Source: Phascolomyces articulosus (taxonomy: Eukaryota; Mucoromycota; Mucoromycetes; Mucorales; Lichtheimiaceae). Taken from it: a DNA stretch of 64,000 nucleotides. The stretch spans positions 186,001 through 250,000 of the forward strand of contig JAIXMP010000036.1 in the NCBI GenBank assembly GCA_025677815.1, given 5' to 3'. A program made the position numbers and the translations under genes. The notes below the pieces were generated by a model that was given only the letters and a program-made list of their open reading frames with translations, did no database searches and had not been told where the DNA came from. Shown here piece after piece: positions 49,709 to 62,438 of this stretch (the first letter of the stretch is position 1; each line of letters starts with the position of its first letter).

Positions 49709-50892
49709 ACTAAGGTACGTGTTATACAGGAGAGGAACAAAAAAAATCGAGAGAGACGTGTTTGAATCTTGTGGTCAATATAATTTTTTTTTCTTCATAC
49801 CACTCTTTCCTTTTTTATCCATCTTGAAGAACTTTGAATGGAACACCTTTCCTATGCTTGTTAGATTAGTAATTCTATCCAAGCAACAATAACACTAGTA
49901 AGAGCACCCCCTCAAAATGCCCTTCATATTGATTTTATCATATAGCTTCTATAAGACAATATTGATAATCATTGATCAATCCTTTTATCAAGCTTAATTT
50001 TAATATGATAATAAGAGTCAAAAAAGAAGCGAGGACTAATAAGACACTGGATGTTCATCTTCTACATGTACGTACCTTTTTAACATACTTACCTGTAGTG
50101 AATATTTTAATAATAATTGATTTTAATACCTTAATGTGTACATTGTCACAACCATCGTTATAAATTACAATCCATCACGGTAATTACATCGTGTCTCCAA
50201 TTTTTTTTGTTGTTGCCTCAAATAGATTGTTCACCAGTTTACATTAATCACTATTGAAGAAAGGTACTGCTGTTCTATTATATTAAAAACATTGCATGAG
50301 CATCTTGGCAATCCATAGTAAATGGTGTTCAATGTGAATAGTTTTATTTTTTTCAAATTGATAATTATTAGTAAATATGTATAAACAGTAAGAGATTCGA
50401 TTACTAGCAGGTAGAGTGGTCCCAGTTATTGGGACACTCTTTGAAGTAGGTTGTCGTCAGTATTAAAGCATTCTTACACAACACGTAACATCCATTCGCA
50501 GTTTGCAGCCCCAAATATATTATAAATCAAAGCTTACTGAAAGGGCCATGAATTATATATAATATATTTATAAAAAGCCCTTCCATCATTCTTTCATGGC
50601 TATAATCCGTCAAATATTCTTCTGTTACGTGTGGTGAGTTATTAAATGAAGATAAAGAATATTTTTTTTGACAGCCAGCGTGGGAAAGAAATGTCATCAT
50701 CTGTGATGATGTATGTATCTATTTCTTATACATGAAAAATCGTAAATCAATCAAATAAGAAAACAATTTTATATGTGTTCATATTCTTTACGTATGATTT
50801 AATCACTTGCTTTACGGGATGAATATGTGAAATATAGTGAGAACCCACGATTTTTTTTCTTGTAATTTTTTTCCCTTTGATGACTATTCAAA
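49709..50892. other. Intergenic region upstream of the aldo-keto reductase relic
   Basis: 1.18 kb with no credible gene. A compact hairpin at 50415-50438 (AGTGGTCCCA...TGGGACACT, one bulge) resembles a short terminal-repeat remnant. TATA-like sequences lie near 50555-50580. Confidence 0.5.
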
Positions 50893-51385
50893 ATGGCTTC
50901 TGGACGCACATTTTAGCTGCAAGTAAAACATTCTCTAATGTAACTTTTTTAATCATGAGAAAATGTAAAAAAAAATATTGACACATGTGAATTTCATCAT
51001 CCTATTTTCTCTTTCTTACTTTTTGCGTTTGGTTCAAACAGTAACACAGGTGCTCCAATTCCTGCCGTAGATTTGGACACATGGCAAAGTCCACCTGCTC
51101 AGGTATATGAAGCTGTATTGAAATACTTTCTATATTAGGCTGAAATCGCCAAAAAGTATAATGCTACGCCAGCTCAGATTTTGATTTCTTGGGGTGTTCA
51201 ACGAGGTACTTCAGTCATTCCCAAGTCTGTCACTCTTCTCGTATTCAAGAGAACTTTAAGGGTGTTGTTTTGGAACAAGCTGGTTTGATAAACTTAACTC
51301 TTCTTTGGTGACTGGTTCTAAGAGTTTAATAATTCCTGCTTCTTGGGATCGTACTGAATTTATCTTTGATGAAGACGATGCGTAA
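50893..51385 (+). pseudogene. Aldo-keto reductase relic (internally deleted, frameshifted)
   Basis: Three exon-like pieces in order match an aldo-keto reductase. 50893-50913 begins MASGRTF, then TAG where a Lys codon is expected. 51043-51102 reads NTGAPIPAVDLDTWQSPPAQ, the N-terminal strand, with Asp for the usual Gly residues. 51139 onward reads AEIAKKYNATPAQILISWGV then QRGTSVIPKSVT, the C-terminal cofactor segment. About two thirds of the barrel, including the catalytic Asp/Tyr/Lys/His, is missing between the second and third pieces. A one-base shift then occurs near 51229-51240, after which the C-terminal frame runs to a TAA at 51383-51385 (DRTEFIFDEDDA). Splice-like AGs remain. The gene is non-functional; no intact parent is in this window. 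Confidence 0.8.
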
Positions 51386-52157
51386 AAATATATGTTCATT
51401 AATGAATAATAGAATGTATAAAGAAATAGATACTTAAAACAATAATAAATGTCATCCTATATACATTTGCTGTTATTCCTCCATTTTATTCATGGTTTAT
51501 ATGTCATTATTGGATTTGTATTTGCTTCTTTACCAAAAATTCAGACACCTTTTTTTTAAAAAATATGGCATGTTCTTCCACGCCACATCATAATGTCCAC
51601 ATTCTGTTCCAGTAGCATAATAATTTAAGTATGTACAAAAAGCTTAACTTAAAACGTGCTCTATTCCCTCATATGGTACACAGCAGCTGCAGATTATTGA
51701 CATTTTGACAGCTCCTATTGAGAGCATATATAAAATTAGTTCCTAATTCTTGTTGAACTGTTGTCATATACTATCACCTAATATAAACATCGTAACAACC
51801 TTAGAACCGATGATTTAATTCTAATGCATAGTGTCACTGCTAACTAAATCGTAATTATTGACACCCGTGGCCATGGTTTTTCAAGAAACAGTGCCCAGTA
51901 TCAAGACGTGCTCTGCGTCTAAACTCATAGATAGGTCATTCTCTTGGTAATCAATGTTAGTAAAAATATATGACAAGCGAAAACTGTTTTGTCAGTAAAT
52001 ATAAACTGTGATTGGCTAAATGAAAGCGTACGACAACCATATCATTCTCTTGTTGAATTGAAAGCTTAAGGAGAGAAACATCAAAAGAAGTGATACTCTC
52101 CTTATTTTTCATTTATTGTCATGATAAGAAAACTTGCAAAGTGTGTCAAGAATAATA
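51386..52157. other. Intergenic region
   Basis: 772 nt between the aldo-keto reductase relic and the next gene. Mixed AT-rich sequence without credible coding potential; probably the promoter of the next gene. Confidence 0.5.
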
Positions 52158-52921
52158 ATGTCATGTAAGTATATTACCGTTGATATGGTTATTGTTGAGG
52201 TAGAATTTTTTATGGGAACTTCTGGTGGTTGGAAAGGAAAAGAATTTAGTTATTTTACTCCTATTGTTTTATCGCGACAAACTGTAAACTCGATGTCAAC
52301 TTTTGACGCATTTCGTGAATAGTAAATGAATTCATTAGCAGGGTTTGAAAAAGGGAATGAAATTATTATAATTAAAGAGAAAATTTAACCATAATAATTT
52401 TTACAGTGTTGAATCATGGTCAAAATTGACAGACGAAGGGAATGTCATATTATCCACCATAGATCGTAAAGATGTCGGTAAAACACAACAAGCCATGACA
52501 GCCGTGATTGAAAAACGTAAGTACACTCTTCCTCTTCTACTCTCTCTAAATATATGACGGTGTATAATTATCTATACTAAAAAGGAAGTGGATAATAAAT
52601 ATAGTGAAAGTAATCTTAGAAAAAATGTATGATGAATATGATAAAGCGGATGAGTCAAAGATGAATATGTTACGCAATTGTTTAGAAATGTATGACCAAG
52701 AGTATATGGTCAAGGTATCATTATTTGTTTTTTTCTTCTAAATGAAATGATAACAATACTTTTTTTTACTCATATATTACATAAATTATTAATAGGAATC
52801 AATTCAAACAATTGTAAATGAACCTGGATTCTATACTCAACATCATCAAACTGGATTAACAGCTCTTTGGACGGCGGAAGCTTATATTGACAAGGATTTT
52901 CTATCTTTCTTGAATATATGA
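52158..52921 (+). CDS. Uncharacterised protein, four exons
   Basis: Exons 52158-52321, 52407-52516, 52605-52714 and 52796-52921 join in phase; about 169 residues. I do not recognise the family. Visible features are TSGGWKGKEFSYFTPIVLS, VESWSKLTDEGNV, a helical Glu/Lys/Met-rich segment (VILEKMYDEYDKADESK then MNMLRN) and a distinctive C-terminus NEPGFYTQHHQTGLTALWTA followed by EAYIDKDF. No signal peptide, membrane segment or metal motif. The three GT-AG introns and even composition argue for a real gene. The start is the weakest point: the ATG at 52158 is the first in frame, but an upstream exon with the true start could exist. Confidence 0.65.
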
Positions 52922-53187
52922 TCGGCGCCATCTAGACAAAAAAAAAATATAATAAAACTAAGCGGGATTTTGAACTTTTTAGGATTGGGGAATACAAAAA
53001 ACGACATCGTGGTTGCAAAAAAAAAATAATAATAAAGTGTGCTCACACACTCTTATTTTCTCCCCTTTTCTTTTTCTTTTTTTGTAACCCACCACCTCAC
53101 TCTTCTTTCAGTTCAACTCGTTTCTTTTCCTTTTTTCTTTCTTTTTCCTTTCTTCAGTACCTTTATTTTTATATATATTATATACGG

Positions 53188-56100
53188 ATGGATTTCTTGC
53201 TCGTCGTAGCAAAAAATGATATTGAAAAAGCACGTTATATCTTACAATCCAATATCGATGTAAATAGTCCAATTTTATGGAATGCTCGAGATACCTATTC
53301 ACCTGTTTTACCAAAAGATGCTGCTGCACGTCCAGATCTGCGAGAACGATTACAACGTGGTCAAGAATATCATAGTCGACCTTTAAATATTGCTGTATTA
53401 GGTGGACATGCTGATATGGTTCGATTATTATTAAGCGCTGGCGCTGATATCAATTTAAAAGATGGTCGTGGAAGGTAGTAATATACTTCTTTTTGATTAC
53501 TCTTCATGTTCTTCTTCTTCTGCCCCAAAAAATATAGACACTAAATGCGTAACAACAACATTATGTTATGATTATGATGATTCTAGAACAGCGCTTATTT
53601 GTGCAATATATGGATTGGATTTGGATGTGGGTGATATTAATACAGCTAATTTACCATTAATATCACAAACACATGAACATCATTTTGAAATCATGAAAAA
53701 TATCCTTCTTCGACACCCGAATATTGATGTCACAACGTTAAATTCACCGCAATATGAAATCAAAGGCATCACTCCGCTATGTTTAGCCAGTTACCTCGGA
53801 AAGACCGAAATCATTCAATTATTGTTGGAAGATGGTCGTGTGAATGTCGATGGCACGGATAGCAAAAGTGCTACTGCATTCATGTATGCAGGTAAACTGA
53901 CTATTTTTTTTTTATTTTCTCCCTTTCCTTCCCTTCCCCTTATATATATATATATATATATGATGTGATAAAAATTCCTTTTTTATTATTATTAACATGA
54001 CCGTCAACATCTTAGCTCGAGATGGTAATATTCCTATTGTAAAAACTCTTCTTAGTTATAATGCTTCTCCTGATATTACAGATGCTCATGGATGGTCAGC
54101 TATACAATATGCTGGAAGAAGTCCAGAAATTGTTCAATTATGTGAAGAAGCATTACGTTGTAAACGACATGAGCTTACTGTAAGTTTAACGCTCTTTTTT
54201 TGTTATGCAAGAAAGGGGGAGGAAAGGGGAGAAAATAGGGAAATCACGGAAAGAAAAAAAAAATAACAAAAACGCCTTTTAATTTTTATACAGCATTTAC
54301 ATGGCAAAATGCCATTATGCAAATACCCAACCAACTATACAAAATTATCTACCCTTATCTCATCTTTACCATCCTATCCTTCCTCACTTTCTCATGTTCA
54401 ATTCGACTCTCTCAAAGACATTGACTTGCTGGACCAAGCTGCTGCTCCTGTTTTACAAATCATTCGTTCCGCATTTTTACAAGCTGTCAAACAACATGAT
54501 CATCACACCTTACAAACCTTATTATTATGGTCTCCAGCATTACGAGAAGATCAACGTACTTTATCTGGACCCATCCTTGTCAATTATCATGATATGAAAA
54601 CCGGCTTGACACCTCTTCATTATGCCATGCGAGCAAAACCTTTACCTTCAATCGATACCATTATTTTACTTTATCAAGCAGGCGCAGATGTTAATTCTCA
54701 AACATTATTGGGTCGTACAGCACTTCATCATCTTGCACGTATTGGTGTGGATAAAGATGGTCGTTCATGGGGAATTCAAAAGAGTCACAACAAAGGGAAC
54801 AACAATAATGAAAATAATAATGGAAATAATGTGTTACGTAATCGACAGCGAGGCAACAGTATTCATCGTCCAGTTCGTATGAATTCACTTTCTTCTCTCT
54901 CATCTCAACCAAATATTACCACTTCACCCACTTCTCCAACATCTCCTATTATTGATGATGGTAATCGGTTCTCGATCCAAAGCTCCGGTTCAAATTCTTC
55001 ATCGGCAAGTGATACCCCTAATGATCCTGTTACAAAACATATTATGGCGGCACCTACAGTGCCACAACATTTAGGCATGTGTGCATCCATGCTTGTTCGT
55101 CTTGGAGCACTTGTGAACATTGCGGATCCAAATGGTAATACACCACTCCATTTTGCAGCAGAATTCGGTGGTGTACCTGAAGTACTTGAGGTGTTGATTA
55201 TGGAAGGCGCGGATTTGACGTTAAAGAATGTGAAGGGATTAACCCCTATTGATATGTGTCGATCGGATGAAGTGCGAAGTAGAATGTTAGGTAAATGGCA
55301 AAAAAAAAGGTTGTCCCTGTGTATGTATGTGAGAACCACTTTTTTTCTGGTTTTCTAACTAAAAAATATACTACAGCATTGGAACACGATCGAAAGCATT
55401 CTTTGAAAACAAAATCATCTACATCCTATCTTAGCAGTAACATCAAACCCTTGGAAACAGCCAGTGATTATCGTGGATCACTCTCTCGTTCCGTATCACG
55501 TTCAACACTTCAATCTTCTGTTACAAATTCGGGACCTGCACTTGCACCTGCTTCCGCCTCTGTAGCAGCAGCAGCCACACGGAGTGGTGACAAATCCAAG
55601 AAGTGGCTCAGCAAACGTCGTGGATCCGGGTCTTCTCCCGAACAATCCGATGATGATGAAGAAGACATTGATGCCGATTTTGAAAAGATCCTGAAAGCTT
55701 TCTTTGATTATCAAACAACGTTTACTGACAATATTGAATCTGCACTCGCACGTATCACCGATAGTATCCTGAACAACGCACAAATGAATGCGGATTCCAC
55801 CCAACGTGTTCAGGCAACGATTGCCCGACTTCGTTACGAATTGCAAGAAGCACATGAAATGTTTGATAACACGGATCAACGTGCCGAACGTGTGATGCTT
55901 CATTACCGTGAAGAATTGGAGCAAGTGGAACAAATCCATCAAGCTGATTGGGACATGTCTGAACTCCAATGCGATAAGGTCGAAAAACTTTTTGATGTAT
56001 TTGAACGAATTGATGGCCGATTTTGTCAATTGGAAATGGATCAAGATGATTTGATCCTACAAGTAGAACATATTCGTAAAGCTGCCATTACTCGTCAATC

Positions 56101-58203
56101 GACACGATCAGAAGCGTGTGAATCTTATGAAGAGTTTATGTGCAGTGTTACCAACATTACCCAATCGTTGATTATCTTGGATACTTTATCCGTGGATCCT
56201 GTATTGTATTCTCGTGAAGATATTAGTCGATTATGTCAAGACATCGGGCAAATGGTGGACGCGGTATTACAAGAAATCGACGATCGCAAAAAGGAGGATG
56301 GAGGCGAAGAGGATGAATTGGCCAAGTTGAATGAGGCGCGTGAAACCATCCAAAAGAAATGGAAAGTGGTACGAAACGTATTGAATCGAACCAATTCAGA
56401 AGATGATTTGGAAAAACAAATCAACATGATGCCAAATCCACCTTCTATGGTAGCAACCAACAAGAATACCAACAAGACTCATTGGCAACGTCAAATGACG
56501 GCTGCTCGACTTTATCCTGGAGGACAGGAAAAACAAAAACAGCGAAAACAGTATTCCTCGTCCAAGAAGTCTTCCACTTTGAATGAGCTCGAACTTTCTT
56601 TTGAAATCTTACACTCCAACCTTCACGAAATCCAAAATGATCTTGATCATATCAATCAGCAAGTGGCTCAAGTATTGACCAACAAGCGTAAAATGTATGA
56701 TACCTGTTTAAAGTTGGAGGGCGAAATGAAAGCATCTGATAAACAACGAACGGAAGAGGCTATTAAAGGAGAATTGAATCAAGTCCTCTCATATACCCAA
56801 ACCTTGTTTGACAAGCAAAAGAGTCTTGAATCTGATCGTACTCAATTACGTTTTGAACTTAATGATATTGAAAAGCGATTGGAAAAAGTACAAGAGTTAC
56901 TTCGACGAGTACGACCTCCATTACTTTTACAAGGTTTATTGGAACGTCTTGAAACTGACATGGGTCCCATCGTGCGCATTGAAAAGGATTGGAAGGAAGA
57001 TGTCAAATTTGTCAATGAAGTCTATGAATCTTCTGAGGAAGATGATGAATCAGATGATACGAATAGCAATGGTGGCGATGACAGTAACGGTAATAGTGAC
57101 TATATTCCTAAGTGGCTCGATGAACGGTTTACCAGTAAATTATCGTTACAATGTCTTGTTGCTCGTCTTGATGCCAGTCTTTACTGTCTCAAGGTCTTGG
57201 CAAAGAACCATATCGGTCGATCCCGTCAATTGTTATTAGAAGTCCAAGCAACACTTAATCAAGCCAATGTAGAATTGGAGGATACCCGTAATCAAATGAA
57301 TGCTTTATATGACGATGCAGCTGAAGTAGCCCATCAAGTGTTTACACTTAAGACAGAATTGGAAACCATTGTGAAACATCGTAAAGAAGAAATTGTTAAG
57401 GTGTGGGAAGTGGTGGAAGAAGTATCCGAAGGTATTGAGATCGTTGAAACAAACGAAGTGCCCCCTCCTTTGGAAGAGCAAGAAATTCAAAGGGATCGGG
57501 CAGAGGAAGAGCAAGATCGACACCAATGGATTATCCATGAGTTGGAACAATTGCAGACAGTTCATGAAAATCTTCAAGATGCTATTGATGATTTACAACG
57601 GGATCAGGATAATATTGGCCAGAGTTTAAGACGATTGGCAACGGCTTTAATTGAACCTCAAGTGGACCGATTGGTCGGTCAAGATGATGCTTCCTTATTA
57701 ACCGTCAGTGATCGATTAACGGAACTCATGGAACGTGTGCGTTATCGAGAGTGTGGTGTTGTGTCTACTGATTCACCAAGGTAAGAAAAAAAAACGGCTT
57801 TTATTCTATGTATCTATAAATATGAGGCTTGTTTATTAAAATAATCCAACTTGTGTTATTCAATAGTGCTGTTAGTGAAGATCAAGCAAGACGCGCATCC
57901 AATGCCAGCAAACGAATTTCAGTAGCAACACAAAATAGCTTACGATCCTCTGTGGCATCTGCTGCTCGACCTCCTGTTGAAAAAACAAAACAACCACAGC
58001 AACAGCAACAGTCTCAACAACCACAACAACGCGTTTCTCATAGTACACATACAGCTATTCGAACTGAAAAACGACGCATGTCAATCATGTCTACATCAAG
58101 TTTTACTTCCCTTTCATCTTATCAACAAGATCGTATGCTAGCAAGAGCATCCACTTTAAGTAGCGCATTTAGTCGATCTCAACACTCGCTTGTACACCGT
58201 TAA
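53188..58203 (+). CDS. Large ankyrin-repeat protein with C-terminal coiled coils
   Basis: Six exons: 53188-53474, 53587-53891, 54016-54179, 54294-55290, 55377-57780 and 57867-58203; 1,497 residues. The first 700 residues carry ankyrin repeats in two groups. First group: SRPLNIAVLGGHADMVRLLL then SAGADINL; TPLCLASYLGKTEIIQLLL; ARDGNIPIVKTLLSYNASPD. Second group: GLTPLHYAMRAKP; RTALHHLARIG; NTPLHFAAEFGGVPEVLEVL. The two groups flank a helical region and a Ser/Asn-rich linker. After a Ser-rich stretch, residues of about 750-1380 are almost entirely Glu/Gln/Arg/Lys heptad-like helices with a short acidic insert (EEDDESDDTN). The tail is Ser/Gln-rich. Ankyrin repeats bind partners and the coils suggest a dimeric scaffold; no enzyme domain or membrane segment. 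Orthologue unknown to me. Confidence 0.82.
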
Positions 58204-58792
58204 ACCTATTTTTAATTCATATTTATGATAATATAAATATATATATGGTCATAGAGTCGGGAATTGGTTATTATTTTCTGTTGTGAGAGAAGGGGACATT
58301 TTCTATAAATACATTTTATCAGAGAACATCTTTGTATATAAATGGGAATGTAGTACTTATGTACTCCATATACACACTTTTCTTGGATAGTATACTAGTT
58401 TTTAGAAAATGTGTCAGAATAAACACCAGGTGCATAAGAGTGTATATTCAGGCAAGAGAAAAAAGTTTGAATACAATTATTTTATATAGAACGACGCCTC
58501 AAGTAATGTAAGATCTGTCGATCCAAATATATAACGCCAATATTTTCTTATCTCCTTGATCCATATCAACAACATGACGCAAAAATTTGTTATATAACGC
58601 AATACAATATTTTTTTATTCCCGAAATTTTGGTTCGAGTTACTTATTGACATTACTACTAAATGGGGAAATGAGGGATAATGGTATCATATAAAATATAT
58701 ATATACTAAAAAAATATTGTTTTTTTTGAAAGAAAGTGAGAGAGATGGAATGGATGAAGAGGAGAAAAATATGTCATATTTTTTTAAAATGT
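58204..58792. other. Convergent 3' intergenic region
   Basis: 589 nt between the stop codons of the ankyrin protein gene (+) and the aldehyde dehydrogenase gene (-). AT-rich, no credible gene. Confidence 0.55.
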
Positions 58793-60810
58793 TTATAAAC
58801 CAGTGTTCAAGAGTTGGAACTTGACAACCTTGACTTGAGTGTATTCTTGGAGAGCATATTTGCCCAATTCCTTGCCAAAACCAGATTGCTTATAACCACC
58901 GAAAGGAGTGCTTTGATCAAAGATATCATAGGTGTTGACCCAGACGGTACCAGCCTTGATTTCGTTTGAGACACGAATGGCAGTATCGACAGAGGAGGTG
59001 TAAACACCACCAGCCAAACCATAAGAGGAATCGTTGGCCATAGCAATAGCTTCATCAATAGTTTCAAAAGTAGCAATACCAACAACAGGACCAAAGATTT
59101 CTTCTTGCATGATTCGCATGTTGTTCTTACAGTTGATAAAGATGGTGGGCTCAATGAAGTAACCCTTTTCACCCCATCGCTTACCACCCTTGTACAAAGT
59201 AGCACCTTCTTCTTGACCAATCTTGATATAGTTCAAGATCTTGTCAAATTGACCCTTGCTGATTTGGGGACCTTGGTAGGTTTCTATATAGGTAATATTG
59301 AGCTGTTTAGTATATTGAAATCAAATGTAAAAAAGATTCTATCTTTTGCCTCCTTCCTTCCTCTTCTTTTTTTTTAAACCCCCCCCCCGTACCTTCAGCA
59401 AAAGGATCACCAAGAATAATGGTTTCATCAGTAGCCTTGACAAAGAGCTCCAAGAACTTGTCAAGAACAGAGGAGTGAACCAAGATACGAGAACCAGCGT
59501 TACAGCTTTGACCGTGGTTGTTAAAGATACCACCACATGCCATAACAGCAGCATTTTCCAAATCAGCATCAGCACAGACAACTTGAGCAGACTTGCCACC
59601 CAATTCCAATTGAAGCTTCTTCAAGTTGCTTGCAGAAGAAGATTCCATAATCTTACGACCAGTACCAGTAGAACCAGTGAAGGCCATCTTGGAAACCAAC
59701 TTGTGGTTAGCAAGGAAGTTACCAGTAGTATGACCGTAACCAGTAATGATGTTGACTACACCAGCAGGGAAGCCAGCTTCCTTGGCCAAAGCAGCAAACT
59801 TGAGCATACTAAGAGGTGTAAGTTCAGAAGTCTTCATGACAACTAAAAATAGAGGTATCCGAAATTATGTTATTTTAATCTTCCAATTGACTAAGTGCGT
59901 CCTTCTTCATTTTTTCCACTCCATACTGTTTTCCATTCTTTCTTTTACATACCACAGTTGCCAGTTGCAAGAGCAGGAGCAAACTTCCATGCAGCCATCA
60001 TGATGGGATAGTTCTATATAATGATTCACTTGGATTAGTTATTTGTATACAAAAACACATGGTTTTTTTTTGGGGGGGGGACGTGATTATAAATTACCCA
60101 AGGAATGACAGCTCCGACGACACCCAAAGCTTCGTGACGAGTATAACACCAACGGTCTGCGACTGTATCAATGGTCTTACCTATATTTTTAAAAGGTTAA
60201 AATTTATACATCAATATAACCATGCTATAACATCCCTCCATCTGCTCACTCTCTTTCCTGTAAAGTCTTTTTTAAAATAATAATTTACCGTGAATCTTAT
60301 CAGCCCAACCGGCAAAGTAACGGAAACAACCAATGGATTCAGTAATATCGATATCACGAGCAACAGTGTATGCTTTACCGTTATCCAAAGCATCAAGAGC
60401 AGCTAATTCTTCCTTATCGCGTTCCATAAGATCAGCAAGCTTGTTAACCAAACGACCCTTTTCAGCTGGAGCAACCTTGCGCCAGACTTCGTTAAAGCAC
60501 TTGTCAGCGGCTTCAACGGCAGCATTGACATCACTCTCGTCAGCAGAGTGAACTGCACAGATAACTTCTTCAGTGGCAGGGTTAATGGTTTCGATCAAAG
60601 GACCATGACCAGGAACAAACTCGTTGTTGATGAAAAGATGGGTATGGACTAATGATAAATTGATGAGGATAATGTCAATAAGATAGATTAAACCCAATGA
60701 TGAGAACAAAAAAATATATATGGTTGTTTATGTTTTTTTTTGTTCTATATTAATATACCTTCGAGTTTCTTTCCAGTAGGAAGAGTGATGGTTTGAAGAT
60801 CGGCAGACAT
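58793..60810 (-). CDS. Aldehyde dehydrogenase, NAD(P)-dependent (ALDH1/2-like)
   Basis: Six exons in transcript order: 60810-60759, 60648-60289, 60180-60098, 60013-59953, 59842-59393 and 59283-58793; 498 residues, full length for the superfamily. Key sites are KLQLELGGKSAQVV with the general base E265, NNHGQSCNAGSR with nucleophile C299, FTGSTGTGRKI in the cofactor fold, and EIFGPVVGIATF and PFGGYKQSGFGKELG near the end. The reaction is oxidation of aldehydes to carboxylic acids with NAD(P)+. The N-terminus (MSADLQTITLPTGKKLEG) has no mitochondrial presequence, so a cytosolic acetaldehyde-type enzyme is most likely. GC content and codon choice are clearly higher than in neighbouring genes, consistent with high expression. 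A palindromic heat-shock-element-like site lies upstream. Confidence 0.93.
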
Positions 60811-61781
60811 TATTTTTGTTTGTTTGGTAGTGTATTGGAAAAGGGAAAAGAAGAAAAAAGAACAAGAAAACTTTACAAGCAAAGGTTTTATATTAATTAA
60901 AAAAGACCACAACAAATACGCACGCACCGCACTCACTAAACAAGTTCAAGAACCGGTTGGTGGTAGTTTCACACGGTGTATATCACAAATATTTGGCATG
61001 AAATCGACAAAGATGGAAAGAACTTTTTATAGCGGCGCTTAATACCGTTCCTTTTTTAGTGTGGTGGACAAAGGCTGTTACTCTCATGAGTTGTGAGAAA
61101 ATATGTAAAGCAAAACCTGAAACAAAATATCATTTTGTTTTATTCATTCAAAGAGTACGGATCTATATATATATATGATCTCTCCATGAATAAATATATA
61201 ATATATGCACCTCTCTATGCATACATGTCAATCTGCTAACCATGTGTTTATATAGCAATCAGCATCACTATCGGCTTATATTATACGGCTTTATATGACA
61301 AAAAAAGTCTCTCTTCTGCAACTCTGTGTTTAGTTGTGAGAATGTAAACTTTATTATCAAGGCATAGTTACACATGGGTCTGATAACGGTTTTGCCTTAT
61401 CACATAATCATTTATTAGTAACAACTGGGATTTCTGCTTCCGCTGTCGCCAATCAGATTAAGATTGACAGGCTATAATAATAGTATACATTTCTTCTTGG
61501 ATGAATAATAACAGTATGATAAAAAACAGCAAGGCTTTGATAAAAGGATACAAAATGTTATAATTTGATCTTTGGTAACAAATATAAAAGCAGCATAAAA
61601 GAAACCCTCGAACCCGCATTTTGTAACACATTTCTTTTTCACGCATGACTTTTTATTATTTGCTTTTAACTTACTCGTCTTAGCAAGTCCGGAATTCGGA
61701 AAATTGCTCGTCTTTCTATATCCTATATATTACAGTTCTAGTAAAACTGTTTATGGGATTCACAACCTTTCCATTAGTTAT
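60811..61781. promoter_or_regulatory. ALDH promoter and flanking intergenic DNA
   Basis: For the minus-strand ALDH gene, a TATA-like CTATAAAAAG (plus-strand 61024-61033) lies about 215 nt upstream of the start. The palindrome GTTCAAGAAC (60944-60953), a head-to-head pair of heat-shock half-sites, abuts AACCGGTT. The remaining 700 nt show no gene. Confidence 0.5.
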
Positions 61782-62386
61782 TTAGTGTTGTTGTTCTACA
61801 AAAACTAAATTACAATATATCCGCGGTTTGTTATTGATCATTTTTGTGTGAGAACAGTAATGATAATCCATTAATTCATTTTGGGTAATAGAGGAATGCC
61901 AAGTTGTACCATAGGCATCACGAAGCTATATTATACAAAATATAAAAATGGAAATAGATGCACTGTTTCATTATTCATCCTGTTAGTATAAGGTGGTTGT
62001 ATTTGTAAACATTAGAATATATACCTATATTAATGTTGGAGTTTAAATGACGCTATATGGTGAAAGTTTCGATGATTTCTGATCATCCATCGTGTATTAC
62101 AATGGAACCAAAGGTACGTTCTTTCTTTTATCCGATATAATCCGGGTGGTGGTTGTAAATAAGATGCTACAGTATCCCAACATGGATCACCAGGAATTAT
62201 GCAGAGTCCAAAATCGTTATATATCGTGTGAAACTTTAGAACGAAATTTTCATGCAAAAAACATGTTACCATCATCCTACTTTTGTATAGTGTGTCTGTG
62301 CAACTTTTTCATCGCTGTATAAAATAAAAAAAGAGCAGTTAGAATAACATGTTTCTATAAAAAGATAACATCACAGCATTGTAATT

Positions 62387-62438
<52 letters not shown>

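Noticed and set aside
62391..62433. T43 run read as the poly(A) tail of an inserted retroelement or retrocopy
   Set aside because: The adjacent minus-strand sequence contains apparent introns and no LINE or SINE-like body, and no target-site duplication was found around it.
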